From positions 3,785,476 through 3,849,475 of the forward strand of contig JAFMSR010000017.1 in the NCBI GenBank assembly GCA_022818135.1: a stretch of 64,000 nt of DNA, read 5' to 3'. A program made the position numbers and the translations under genes. Under the pieces are notes generated by a model. That model was not told where the DNA came from and searched no databases. It saw only the letters and a program-made list of their open reading frames with translations. Source of the DNA: Saxidomus purpurata (taxonomy: Eukaryota; Mollusca; Bivalvia; Venerida; Veneridae). This document shows positions 1-12,623 of this stretch, piece by piece. Position 1 is the first letter of the stretch; the number at the start of each line of letters is the position of its first letter.

Positions 1-1139
1 TAAGCACAAAGTTCATGAACAGATTAATGAGTGTTTGGAAAAAGTATCATTTGCCATAAAATCGTAGAAGTTTTGCCAGTTTTTAATGTGTAATTGGCAA
101 AAATTGTTTCTCTGTGGAATCACCGAATTGTTTTCAATCTCAGACAACAGTAATTAGCCAGATACAAAGGATCAGGATTATTTTGCGGCATTATGTATTA
201 AAAAGATGTGTGGTGTAGAAGAAAAGTTGTCAGTCCCTCAGTTATGAAGTTGTAGGTTTGAATACCGCCGGGCATCACAACCACGTTCTCTCACTAGACA
301 CCAGTACTGTTATTTCCAAGGAAGCCAACTTGGTGTTGACTTAGTAATTAAGCTTTCTTCCCTACTGAACTTGGATTTAAATTAGTGAAACAATATTCAT
401 GTACATTTTGATAAGATAATATATCATTATTTTGCTTCTTTGGAAAGAGGCATAATATTATTGTCAGATATTTATCCACCATATTCAGCAATTTAATGAC
501 ATTTCCATTCAGATCCAGAACTTTTGTTTCTACCACACACACTCCGCATAAACTTCTACAAGTAATCTTTGATTTGTGCCAAACCATCATAAACACTGGC
601 CTTTGCAATCAACGCCAACATTTGATGGCCTTTAATGGTGGCCTTTCACAAACAATGATGTTTTTGAGATCAAGAGTTCAAGATTCCATTTCTTTCGGAA
701 TGAGTGTTATTGTTTTCATGTATGTGAGATCTTTGTTTACAGTGTCATCAATATGAATTATGATATTTGGCTTTGGTCTCAAGAATGTCACAAGAATGCT
801 TGGTTTTGGAAGTTTGCATGCTCCTCACATATCTAGTGTGAAGAGAACATTTTTGTAACATTTTTCCTTCCTCCAGAATGTGTCCTTCATGTTTAACCTT
901 TGCTTTAACTTTGTTTCCATACAGTTGTACTGCTACTGTATATATTATGTTGTGTCAGCACATTTTAATCTTTGGCAAAATTTGTCTTGTTTGTAACAAG
1001 CTCAATTGTTGTTCTTGATAAAACAGTTTTCAGCTATCAGGTTTTGACATGCACTTCAAGAGGTTTTGAAATGGTTTTATCTTTCCAGTCAGGACATTAC
1101 CTCAATGTAGATTTACTGTTAAAATAAATTTAAATGAAT
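1..1139. other. Non-coding stretch, nothing recognised
   Basis: AT-rich DNA with short ORFs on both strands around 348-756. Neither translation resembles a protein family I know, and neither has convincing splice borders. It may be intron or upstream flank of the CAP gene that resumes at 12437. Confidence 0.5.
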
Positions 1140-1144
1140 GATTA

Positions 1145-2060
1145 TACGATGATCACTATACACCAGGATCATTGTATTCCATAATTAGGGTAGACCATGA
1201 TCACTATACACCAATACACCAGGATCATTGTATTCCATAATTAGGGTAGACCATGATCACTATACACCAGGATCATTGTATTCCATAATTAGGGTAGACC
1301 ATGATCACTATACACCAATACACCAGGATCATTGTATTCCATAATTAGGGTAGACCATGATCACTATAGACCAATCACCAGGATTCTTGTATTCCATTAT
1401 TAGGATCATGATCACTATAACCAGATCATTGTATCCATATTGGGTGCCTGATCACTATACACCTACACCAGGATATTGTTCCATATTAGGGCGACCATGA
1501 TCACTTTAGACAATGATTCTTGTACCATTATGGATCATGATCCTTTGTACCCATGATCAATCTAGATCATTATCTTTTTGCACCATGATCAGTTAGACCA
1601 TTATCTTTTTGCACCATGATCAATCTAGACCATTATCTTTTTGCACGATGATCAATCTAGACCATTATCTTTTTGCACCATGATCAATCTAGACCATTAT
1701 CTTTTTATGCCATGACGCTCTAGACCACTATCTTTTTATGCCATGACGCTCTAGACCGCTATCTTTTTACTCCATGATCACTCTTGACCATGATCCTTGT
1801 ACATCATAATCATTTTAGACTGTGATCCTTGTATACCATGATCACATCAGACCAAAACTCTCTGATACCATGGCTACTAAAGACCATGATCCAAGTACAC
1901 AATGATCACTCTAGGCCATGATCATTGTTCACCATGATCCTTGTATACAATTATGCCTCTGTCCATGATCCATGTACAACATGATCACTACAGACCATGA
2001 TCATTGAACACCATGCTCCCATAAATGATCAGTGACCATGATCAGACTACTCTGGATACA
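1145..2060. repeat. Minisatellite with alternating 48/56-bp units, then decayed units
   Basis: The motif GATCACTATACACCA begins at 1151, 1199, 1255, 1303 and, with one change, 1359. Spacings are 48, 56, 48 and 56 bp, so the real unit is a 104-bp higher-order repeat; the longer half carries an extra 8 bp (CAATACAC). From about 1370 the units decay with many small deletions. At about 1556-1770 they become a 32-bp unit built around CATGATCAATCTAGACC, then turn irregular again up to 2060. No coding potential. Confidence 0.9.
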
Positions 2061-2116
2061 AAGCAATGTAGTTACATCTATCACAAACTGGTTACAGTCT
2101 GAACAAGCATTACATT

Positions 2117-2345
2117 ACGCCGTGGCGTAGTGGTAGCACGTTCGCCTCAGGATGGAAGGGCCCTGGGTTCGATTCCTACCATAGCCATGTCATTAGTGTC
2201 CTTATAGGCAAGACACAAATAAATCGAAATTGCCTCTCTCTCTTCGAGATTGATTCCATCTTGAATGAGTCTCGAGAGCGATTAATCTTGTTAAGTTGTA
2301 ATTACTTGTTTCACAGTCGAGTATAAATAAATTAGTATAAAAGAA
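2117..2345 (+). mobile_element. tRNA-derived SINE
   Basis: The head looks like a tRNA gene: an A-box-like TGGCGTAGTGG near 2124 and a B box GGTTCGATTCC at about 2166. A non-tRNA body follows, with CCTCTCTCTCTTCGAGATTG and GAGTCTCGAGAGCGAT, and an AT-rich tail. The same body recurs at 15330-15485, and related tails occur at 3400-3520 and about 4805-4885, so this is a dispersed family. I do not assign a published family name. Confidence 0.8.
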
Positions 2346-3249
2346 ATACAGAAAAAAAAATAAAAAATTTAAAATATAGTTCTAAGGGATATTGCGGTAA
2401 ACATTCACAACTTATTTCACTTGTACAATACTGAGAAATCAGTACAAAGACAGTAGCCTCAGGATAGTATTGTTTCAGCAGATATTTTGGTTAAATTTGT
2501 TTTGATTTATATAGAGATAATCCACATTGTTCTTCTAAATGAGAAATACCTTCAGACACTAACCACATTTCTGTAGTAACGCAAAGTGTGTGGCATGAAA
2601 CAATAAACTCCAAGCTCTGTGCCGCATTGCCAAAGATGGAGGAAAGCTTTTTTGTAGTAATTGTGCAGTAAGTCATCGGCGACTAGTTTTTCAATTACTT
2701 TCAGATAGAGCAGAACTGAAGATGGCGATACCCCGGTGGCACGTTTCTCGTTTAATTGTTCATAAAGACAGTCTTTTGTTGTAATGTATGGGTGAATCTT
2801 AAAAGAAAAAGATACGGTTTTTAAACATAGGTAGTTTGAGTTTGACAGACAGTATTACGGTATTTCCATTATGATTAAGTGCGTAATCGTGAAGGATTGG
2901 AGTAGTTTCCTATTATTCCTAATAATTAACGTACGTGACAGATTTATACCTGTAAAATCATAGATTTTTACATTCGAAAACAGTAATAAAGGACATGTTT
3001 GATTAATTAGGAATAGGTCTGTTATAAGTGTCCCTGTAGAAGAAAGCATTTTGAATATTTGTCTCGGATTTTTCTGTTTTTAATTTTTTGATTTTTATTA
3101 TATGGAACTTTGAAAATGAATGTTTTATAAAAGATACTGTAAGTGTTATATTACTTGCAAAGTTTTTATTTTGACGAATTTTGGAAATGACCTTGCGTGC
3201 AAAATCATCTTTCTTATTAAGATTTCAGTCTCAGGACGGACAAAAATTG

Positions 3250-3522
3250 TAATATCGATAGCTAAATGGTTAGGGCATTTTCCTTCAGAACAAGAGGTCC
3301 AGGGTTAGAGTCCCAGCCCGAGCACAGGGTGTTACCTTGGGAAAAGACACTGATGTTGTATGTGCCTCGGTCTACCCAGCTGTAAATGTGTAGTAGTGAT
3401 GAAAATCTCACTGCCTCTCTCTCGCGAGTGTGATGACATCTGGAATGAGTGTTCGAGAGCAATTCAATAAGCTACGTAGCTTTTCTTGTAATCAAACTAA
3501 AGTAAATTAGTATGAAAAATAA
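3250..3522 (+). mobile_element. tRNA-derived SINE, diverged relative
   Basis: The head has TAGCTAAATGGTTAGGGC (A-box region) and a degenerate B box, GGGTTAGAGTCCC, near 3302. The body keeps the family signature: CTCTCTCTCGCGAGTGTGATG, then a GAGTGTTCGAGAGC motif and a tail ending in AATTAGTATGAAAAATAA. The minus-strand ORF across it is a by-product. Confidence 0.65.
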
Positions 3523-4804
3523 TACCACATCTAAACAATAGTAATATAGACAAACTAGAAATTCACAAATTCGCTTACAAACTCAAAAACAAAAAAAGGA
3601 AAAATTGAGAAATAAACAGTTCACAAAATATTGAGGTGCTTACAGTATTCAACATGGAACTACAAATTGTACAGGTGTGCTAAAGACAGGTAATCAGGGT
3701 AATTACAGAGAAATCCTTATAATCTATATCATTGTAAATATTTTCTCATTGATTGAAATTGTTTGTGAAACATACAACAAACTACAGCTGGCAGCAGTCA
3801 GTTGTCTAACTCACTGACATGTACAGTTAAATTTCATGAAATTTGTTTACTGTAAAACTATGACATTAAATTTTGCAATGGTAAATTTTGGTTATTAGAT
3901 TTATACTCATCTAAACATGAAGTTTTTCCTTGTTAATCTTGACTTTAGGATGTTTGATATGAAATTTTATCATTAACAAAGACTATGGCCCCTATCTGTT
4001 ACTTTTAAGATTTGCTGATGAAAGAAATGCACCTTGATTGGTCAAAATTACCCACACATTAAACAGAGTCATTGACTGATTCATTTCTCAAATGGACAGT
4101 GCCATTAATGACACAGTGAAAATTTAGTAATTGAGCAGTTAACAGGTGAGACCATGTCATAATCTTGATCTACACTGTATTTGTTGAAGGCAGAATCACT
4201 TGCCGTCAGCCAGGGAAAGACTAAAAATGATCGGCTTTACACTATACAATGCAAATAAGGAGATGATTCAAGACACAGTCATAAATCTTGCAGTGGCTTT
4301 GTGTCGGTACTTCCAGAGGATTTATAACTGAGTTAATATACTGACAAGTTAGACATAACATTCCCATTACAAGTTTAAAAAAATTTAAGATTTGAATTGT
4401 TTTCATCAACACAACATAAAATAATTTTTCTGTTTTCATTTAAATCCTGAGAAATCGGAACTCTCCCACACTGAAGGGTGATCTTGGAATTGTAAAGAAT
4501 ACTTTCTATTACTTTCAAATGAACCATAAACTTTCTGTTGTCTTTATTGACAAGATTGTTCTCAGATAAATCAGTTTATCTCTTCACACACTTTCTATTA
4601 CCCTTTGTGTGTTACAGACATACTCTTTCTCTCTCTCTGCTCTGGTTTTGTCAAGATTCGAGTTCTGATAGGTAAAATTGTGCTCCAAGCTGTTCATTTT
4701 ATTTTATTTATGTCAACTATCTGGTAGTAAACTGCAAAGAATGCTCAGTGGTAGTTGAAAAATGGTATCAGTGGAATGCCTAGCTAAAGTCTTGTGGCTA
4801 TATT

Positions 4805-4886
4805 CAGAAATGTTGGGCGATTCAACCTAGATTAATCTAGTAAGTTGTAAGAACTTGTTTTGCGATTGAAAATAACTAAATAAGTA
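4805..4886 (+). mobile_element. SINE tail fragment
   Basis: GTAAGTTGTAAGAACTTGTTTTGCGATTG matches the tail of the SINE at 15425-15470 almost base for base. The tRNA-like head is missing, so this is a 5'-truncated copy. It directly abuts the MITE that begins near 4887. Confidence 0.6.
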
Positions 4887-5650
4887 TACCGTTATAACGC
4901 GGATCGTTATAACGCGGATCCCAGTATAACGCGGTTGGGTCTTGGCTCCCAAAAATTTCGGGATCGACCAAAATCATATCGTCAAAAAAAGCATTGTCCC
5001 TATACAAAACAAATGTTCGAAAACGTAAATAAACAACATGGCAGGTAGTTAATTGATCTTTGTCACTTACGCGATATAAGCGTCTATAAACAAAGAAGTG
5101 TTAAAACAATTACGGCTTACTGGTATTTTTTCACGGCCCGTTATTCACAAGCTGACCTCTTTGTTTGTTAAACAAAACTTCTAAATCGTGTGAATTAATA
5201 TTTGTTTGCGCATCTTTGATTGCAGGCTTACCTGAACTTAAATAAATCAATTACAAAACTGTTATTGTTTGTTTTAACAAAAAAGTACTTTCACTTTAGC
5301 CATCATTTTCGGAAAATGGATGTACTTTCGTTTTCAATAGCAAATATTTACGTAAGAATTTCTCTTTTATACATTTAATTTCGTGCTTAATTAACTAATT
5401 TATTTTACATAGAATCATTATTTTCTACAATTTAACCTCTCGATTTCATAAAAACATGATGCGTGCTAAACATCAATATGCTTTAATTTAGTTAGGTGGG
5501 TGGGGTACTGCGTTATGTACACGTTATGCAAGAAACCAGGGGGCCGATGATCAGACGGGGGGGGGGGCGGGTTATAAAAAGAGTCTCACTTATAACGCGG
5601 TCTGACCAGTTGGACCCCGACTACCGCGTTATAACGGGGTTGCAGTGTAT
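4887..5650. mobile_element. pogo-like MITE with GTTATAACGCGG inverted ends
   Basis: The left end contains CCGTTATAACGCGGATC, repeated, with a second direct copy near 4905. The right end is CTACCGCGTTATAACG followed by GGGTTGCAGTG and TA. The GTTATAACGCGG core is inverted between the ends, and TA sits at both flanks, as expected for Tc1/mariner/pogo elements. About 760 bp long with no transposase ORF, so non-autonomous. The 69-codon ORF near the right end is made of terminal repeat and a G-run. Confidence 0.7.
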
Positions 5651-8600
5651 TACTCAACCTCAACTGAGGAAGATCTGGTTGGCCAATGAAAACTTAAAGC
5701 AATAAATCAAGCAAATCTAGTTAACTTTAATAATCAGTTGACCAATGGACGGCAGGTAACAGACCCTTCCTTGGTGGAGGTTGAGTTGAGGAAGATGTCT
5801 GAATATAAACATCAGTGATATATGTAAATAAAGTGGGGCTAGTTGATTTCCTTGACACTGGGTTGCCAATGCCGCCAGTGTGACATTGATAGGAACTGAG
5901 GTCTGATCATGGATCTGTCTCATGAGATTATCTTTCTATGAACAGTTCTTTTTTGTCTGGTGATTTGAAGTATTGTATATGCATATACATAATAGTAGAT
6001 ATTTTGACTGTATTTCCCCTTCAAAATTGTGATTAATCATCATTAAAAGGCTTATCAGTAAACTGCTGGTCATATTCGACTTCCTTCCTCAGTATCATAT
6101 TATTAGAACCAATTTATACATAACATCATGTATATTTTGATATCAAAAACTCTTTCCTATGTAAAATATTTGCTAACAATGTAAAAACTTGACCGTGTTA
6201 TCACCCTACATACACCGTTAACATCAAATTACAAGATCAGGTAACCTATACTTTGTAGTCTCAGAGAGATAAGGCCCCAAGAAATGGCCATTTACTTACA
6301 GATTTTATATCTGGCTTTCATGATAATTCTAAACAAATATATCTATGGCAGGACTTGTTACCATTTTGTTTAATGATTGCATAGTTTTTGTAACAGAATT
6401 TTTTTTGTCATGAAAAAAAACCGAAGGTTATATTAGATTTCATTTGGTTTTGCTCTTAAATCACTTTGGGAATTTAAAGTTTCAGACAGGCAAAAGAAGC
6501 CTCCCACAGTACACGTCATTAGCAGAACTTGTAATTACCTGCAAAAATTGAAGCTGAAACAAAAGTTAATTATCAAGGGGACGAGGTATTTGAAACAAAA
6601 ATGAATACAGTTGATTACTGGAGGCATAATGATGTAATCGTGAACGTAGTCAGAAGCTGCTACTGAATATCACAGTGTTCCGTTTCCCCGAAGAATTATC
6701 ATGGTATCAAAGTGTATAACTTGATAGTAAGCAACTTTGTAGTGACTTCCAGAATAGAAATAAAACGTATTCTGAACATAGAGAAAGCTTGACTGCAAAA
6801 CTTCTACAAGTATGACAAGAAAAGAGAAGCATCCTCAGGACTGTTTGAAGGTCATTCCTCAATAATGTTATTATAATTGCTACAAAGATAAAATTCCAAG
6901 TTAGAATTGAGTATAGTACTGTAATTATTTGCATTTTCATGTTGTCAAAGACTAGAATCAGTTCTAAGAGTAATGTTAAAAAGTCTTCCTTTTATAATCT
7001 TCATTTAATTTACCAGAATTTTCATAGAATTCTTCTCACATCTTCTACCTTTGACTTTACAGTCTGTTGAAATGAGCTTTGATAGAAAGAATTTTCTTGT
7101 CATTAAAAGATTTCTTAACTCTAAAAATTTGGCAAAATACGATTTACAAAAATTTTAATTTGGCAAAATATGATTTAAAAAAAAGTCCAGTCACTCCTGT
7201 GTAAATGGGAACTGCTCCAAGGAAAAGCTGCTCCAAGATAAATTGAAACACTTATCCGAGTGAAATGTGGGTACAGTTTGTCTTATACATTGTATGGTTA
7301 TGACACATGGTGGATTTGAACCTGTGTCCTCCAGGTTTCAGCCGGCCTTAAGCTCTTTATATTGCTGCTTTAACACCAGACTGCAAGCTCTATGAGTGAA
7401 TGCCCTGACAAACATTCCAGGAAACTTTAAATGAATTCATCATGGTCTGTAGATAGGCTGTTTCATTTGACAGTCATAATGTTTTAGAAATGCTCTAATA
7501 TGCACTTATAATATTGTGTAATACAAGTTTTTAATAGAATAATTTGTTAATGTAATATGTTCCTGTTTTCCCTCCTGAGTGCCACTTTGTAATATAAAGG
7601 ACAGAACTTTAGTACAATTCCTGGAATCTGGCGTAGTATGCCTGCCACACTTTCAATTATTACCTGTACAGTATGCTATGATAACATCTGTGATAACTTA
7701 GCTTCCCACTGAGCGTGTGCCAAGTCTGCCAATCAAATTGACTGACAGATGCTCTTCGGCCAATAGGAGAGCTGCTTTCTCTGGGAATGAGACAATATGG
7801 CTGCCAGAGCTGTGATTCTACCAAAATCATGTTCCAGTGAGTAGAATTGTCAGGTAGTGCAGTGGAGAAGCCTGGAGTAATCAATGTTGGCATACATTTG
7901 TGGTATCATGAGTTTTTGTGTAATGAGAAACTACTCTTTGCTGGATGTAGATGTAATTGTATTTTACATCACATACCAGTGATGAAAGGCCTTGAAGAGA
8001 TGTATCAAAATGAACAGAAAAAAGAGATGGATAAGAAGAAAAAAGCGTATATATTGTTGTCACTGGTTTTTATTAACTTGTTTGTTCCTATGGTTTCACC
8101 TTCACAACAATTTACAGTGTCTGTGAAAGTCTCGCTCATCGAAATTTTAGACAGTCCTGTTTTCTTGGATATCCTCTGCTTTCATCAATAAATGATAGCC
8201 AGTAAAAATGGCGTCACTTAAAAATAAACCAATGATATGCTATTGTAAACCCACTTCTTTTTAGGTTTTGGAAACGGAAAACAAAATGGCCATCGTAACA
8301 GACTTCTTTAATGTCATTAATCAATAAAAATGTGGACTATTAATCCAAATGAAGCTATAAGAATAAAAGAATGTGACAGAAATGTTAAAAACAGTTTGAA
8401 ATGGTTTGGAAGGACATGTGGTGACATTGAAAATCTGAGAAAACTGATTATGTGAAAATTGATTCTGTGCAAACTCTGTTCTAAACAAATTAATTATGTA
8501 AGTCACCTTGGAGGACCATGTGAAGTCACCAAAACATACAAATCTACTGAAAATGGAAATAAAATTATGCCATTTAAAAACTTGATAACCTGGGAGTTTC

Positions 8601-9250
8601 CAGGGGTTTCGCCCCCTAATCTCAATCAAAGCTTTCCCCTTCACCCAAAAGGGGCCTATATAAATCACAAAATCATGTTCACAACCCTTTCCAAACTATA
8701 AAGCAATTAGTGGCCCTTAGATCTTTAAAATTGTTAATAATATTAATCTGTATCCTTCTGAAGTTCTATAAGGCAATTGACTTATTGTTTAAGGGGATGC
8801 CTTGCTGAAAAACAAAAAGTGCAGATAAGTGCACTTGCAGCCAGCAAGGTAGAGCTAATTATATAGAGTAAGAAACTGTGTTGCAAGGTGAAAAGTGACC
8901 CTGTATGGTCTTAGATATAAATTTAAGAAATATATCTTAGAACACAAATTCATTTTAGTTTAACAGGAGTTCATTTTCATTTGGCTATAGCTGTTGGATA
9001 ACTTTCTGTCTCTTCAAATAATTTTAAAGGCCCAACTACATATTTTCATGCTGCATCTGATAACTGACTGAAACATGTTATATAAATAAGACTCAAGAAA
9101 TTTGAGGAAACATTGCTTGCCAATCGTCATATTTTTATGGCATATTTTAAGATAAAAATATTATGTTAGCCTTGAAAAAATATGACATGGTTTTATCTTT
9201 GATATTGTATCTTTAAGCCTGAAATTCATGAAAACATGTGAATCTCAAAT
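5651..9250. other. Long non-coding stretch, no gene found
   Basis: No exon with both splice borders and recognisable protein was found. The longest ORFs, 7847-8191 (+) and 8321-8668 (-), overlap others on opposite strands and have no domain I recognise. I looked here for the CAP N-terminal helical domain and did not find it. Confidence 0.4.
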
Positions 9251-9251
9251 G

Positions 9252-9970
9252 AGCTGGAAACATTGCAAGACAGAAATGTTTGTAAATCTTGTGCCAAGAT
9301 GCCATAGGTCCTTCACCAAAATTTGGCTAAGAACAATAAATTAAGATATATTTTTAGGGTAAATAATAAAAATTACTGTTGAAATAAGCAAGATTTTTGC
9401 TAAAGGTATTCTAGTTTGCTATTAAACAGCAAAAGTTTGATTTTGATATACTTTTATAATCTGTAACCAAGTAGATATTTTGTGTAAACAAGTGGACTAG
9501 TTATCTATATCTGACAAGAAGCAGTATCACAGCTAGTCTCAAATGGGCTCATAAACAACTTGTAGACATTATCTCTCTCAAGTCCCTGCATGATAACGTC
9601 AACAAAACTTAGTTTCTGAAGATGTACAATGTCATGTATTATTGTAGTTCTGTAAAGGTTATTGCTGAATGCATAGTTGAGGGTAGTGAGCTGGAATTGC
9701 AAGCAGAAATGTTTAGTAAAGGGTCTTGTGCCAATGCATAGGTTCAGTAAAGATATGGCTAAGAACAATAAATTAAGAATTTTTTAGGGTAAATGATAAA
9801 AATTGGTGTTGCAATAAGCTAGATTTAGCTAAAGGGTATTGCTAGTTTGCTATTAAACAGCAAAAGTATTGATTTTGATATACTTTTATAATCTGTAACA
9901 AGTAGATATTTTGTGCTAAACAAGTTCGGACTAGTTATCTATATTGCTAGATGCAGTATCTGAGCTAGTG
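9252..9970. repeat. Direct duplication of a roughly 280-bp segment
   Basis: Segments at about 9255-9535 and 9685-9968 align along their length. Shared runs include AAGAACAATAAATTAAGA, TTGCTATTAAACAGCAAAAG and GATATACTTTTATAATCTG, in the same order and spacing. The second copy differs mainly by small insertions such as ATTGCT and AGTAAAGGG, which are motifs of the minisatellite that starts just downstream. Confidence 0.85.
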
Positions 9971-9980
9971 TAATTGGGTA

Positions 9981-11105
9981 TTGACTACTTTAGTATATTT
10001 CGTCAAGTCCTGCATGATAACTAATGGTAGTAAAGAGTCAACGAATTGGTATTGCATAGTTAGTTCAGTACAAGGTCATGTGCTAATGTATAGTTCAGTA
10101 AAGGGTATTGCTAATGCAAAGTTGAGGGTAGTGTATTGGTATTGCATAGTTAGTTCAGTCAAAGGGTATTGCTAATGCTAATTTGAGGGTAGTGTATTGG
10201 TATTGCATAGTTAGTTCAGTAAAAGGGTAGTGCTAATGCATAGTTCAGGGTAGTGTATTGGTAATGCATATTTGGAGGTAGTGTATTGGTATTGCTTAGT
10301 AAGTTCAGTAAAGGGTATTGCTAATGCATAGTAAAGGGTAGTGTATTGGTATTGCATAGTTAGTTCAGTAAAAGGTATTGCTAATGAATAGTTCAGTAAA
10401 GGTTATTGCTAATGCATAGTTGAGGGTAGTGTATTGGTATTGCATAGTTAGTTCAGTAAAGGGTAGTGCTAATGCATAGTTCAGTAAAGGGTATTGCTAA
10501 TGCATAGTTCAGGGTAGTGTATTGGTATTGCATAGTTAGTTCAGTCAAAGGATATTGCTAATGCATAGTTCAGTAAAGGGTATTGTTAATGCATAGTTCA
10601 GGGTAGTGTATTGGTATTGCAAAGTTAGTTCAGGATATTGGTATTGCATAGTTATATCAGGATAGTGTGTCATTGCAAAGTAAGTTAAGGATAGTGGTAT
10701 TGCAAGGTTAATTAAGGATAGTGGTATTGCAAAGTTAGTTAAGGGTAGTGGTATTGCAAAGTTAGTTAAGGATAGTGGTATTGCAAAGTTAGTTAAGGAT
10801 AGTGGTATTGCAAGGTTAATTAAGGATAGTGGTATTGCAAAGATAATTTAGGATAGTGGTATTGCAAAGTTAGTTAATGATAGTGGTATTGCAAGGTTAA
10901 TTAATGATAGTGGTATTGCAAAGTTAGTTAATGATAGTGATATTGCAAAGATAATTTAGGATAGTGGTATTGCAAAGTTAATGATAGTGGTATTGCATAG
11001 TTTTATCAGGATAGTGTATTGGTTTTGCAAAGTTGGGTCCAGATAGTGCATCAGTATTGCAAAGTTTTGCCAGGATAGAGTATTGGTATTGCAAGTGTTT
11101 GTCAG
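9981..11105 (+). repeat. Compound minisatellite of TATTGCATAGTTAGTTCAG type
   Basis: The first half (about 9981-10620) has long units of roughly 60 bp that mix GGTATTGCTAATGCATAG and TAGTGTATTGGTATTGC. The second half (about 10620-11030) is a simpler 27-bp unit, AAGGATAGTGGTATTGCAAAG plus TTAGTT, repeated some 14 times with small variants. The last copies near 11030-11100 degrade into flank. No coding potential. Confidence 0.9.
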
Positions 11106-11109
11106 TTGG

Positions 11110-12436
11110 ATTGAGATAGAAAACTATGTTAAGATGTTTATCAATGATATTATAAAGAATTTGTTAGAAGATCCATCTGTTTACTAAATTAAGAGCCCTG
11201 GGCCATGCAGAAGAAAAAGAATGGCTTCTTCAAGTTGCTCTTGCATCGTAATGATTTTTAATGTAAATTCAGTAGTGGATCTTATTGTTTCTTTATGCAA
11301 ATTTAATATTACAGCTAAATTGAATTTGGGTGATTTTCCAACATAAAGCAGAGTTTTGCAACTGTTAAGGTACTCACTGGCTCCTAGATTTAATGTCCCT
11401 TTAATGCCGGCTCTTCATACGGCAACCTCTTGGCTAAACATGGCAAGTGGGGTTTTTTCTCGCATAAAGGTGTCAGTTTGATTAGGCCTCAGGCAGCTGC
11501 TGTAAGTGTCGAAAAACTGGATCCTTTTAATATAGGAGAAACTGGTATAGTAACACAGGAAATGATATATAATAAGATATAATGTTTTTCAGACCTCATT
11601 AAGATTTCATAATGTCAGAATAATACAAATATAAGGGCTCTCTCATAGATAAATATAATCTGTTGCAATTCACAAAGTTGCACCACAAATGCAGTAATTG
11701 TAGATAAGATTATTAACACATTTATGGCACTTTCAATATTGCTTTCTATATTGTCAGTTTGGTATTTATATACCTTAGTGGGCAGAGCTGAATCTCACCA
11801 TTTACCTGTTTTAATGTAAGTTAAATAGCAATAAGCGAGTTTGTGTTCTTTTTAAAAAAGCCTTTTCAGCATAGACTGATGAAATTCAGTGTTATACTGT
11901 ACTGTTTCTAAGAAGTTAGAAACACTTGTGTAGAAACACTCTTGTAGAAACACTCCTGATCTGCCTTCACATGTTCAGGTCAAAATTCTGAGATATGGCG
12001 AAATAAAAAAGGGCCCATTGTAAATAAACCAGGACTGCAAAGGTAGTAGAGAGAAGACTGCATTTGCCACTCAGGGGTCCTTCAAGTTCTTGATCATGCC
12101 ATTTAGTATTACAAGGTCAAGGTTACTATGTAGAAGCATATTTAGGTGACATTGTTTTTAATGATAATTTATCTGTTGTTCGTCTATTTGTGTACCCAGA
12201 CCCTTACAAGATGCCTAAATAATATACAAGGCATAAGACCATGCACTTTGATTGGTAACTTTAGAGCCCAATCACTGTTATATAGCTTTATAAGATGGTT
12301 TCAGGTTATGATGTTGTAAACATAACGTCTGGTTTCTTATGAGACCTCAATATGAAAGTCAGGTTTGTTTCAGTACAGTATATTGAATGTTTTTCATCTA
12401 TGCATATTTCACTTACTGTTTATTATTTAATTTTAG
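11110..12436. other. Intron-like DNA upstream of the first visible CAP exon
   Basis: No exon recognised. It ends in the polypyrimidine/AG acceptor TTATTTAATTTTAG immediately before the CAP poly-proline exon. CAP upstream exons may lie in this interval unrecognised, or before the window. Confidence 0.45.
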
Positions 12437-12623
12437 GGAGGAGACGCTTCGGCAGCCAGCAAGCCAGCAACAGCAGGAGGTGCACCCCCACCTCCACCAG
12501 CCCCAGGTCCCCCACCACCCCCTCCACCCCCAGCATCAGGTCCAGCGCCATCACAGGGTGGAGGTGAAGATACTCACGCAGCTTTGTTCGCCGAGATTAA
12601 TAAAGGCACGGCTATATCATCTG
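12437..12623 (+). CDS. CAP1: CAP exon: poly-proline segment
   Basis: Acceptor TTTTAG, donor G|GTAAGA; starts in phase 0 and ends after one base of a Gly codon. It encodes about 62 residues: an Ala/Gly-rich lead, two proline runs (five and eight consecutive Pro), then [16 protein letters not shown], the family's conserved lead into the WH2 region. Longer ORFs listed here in other frames are shadows. Confidence 0.93.

Noticed and set aside
2117..2190. Functional tRNA gene
   Set aside because: A and B boxes are present, but a family-specific body and AT-rich tail follow and the body recurs elsewhere, so it is a SINE. The same applies to the heads at 15046, 15778 and 50060.
7847..8191. 114-codon + strand ORF with a hydrophobic C-terminal half
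   Set aside because: It overlaps ORFs on the other strand and has no domain, splice signals or recognisable similarity.
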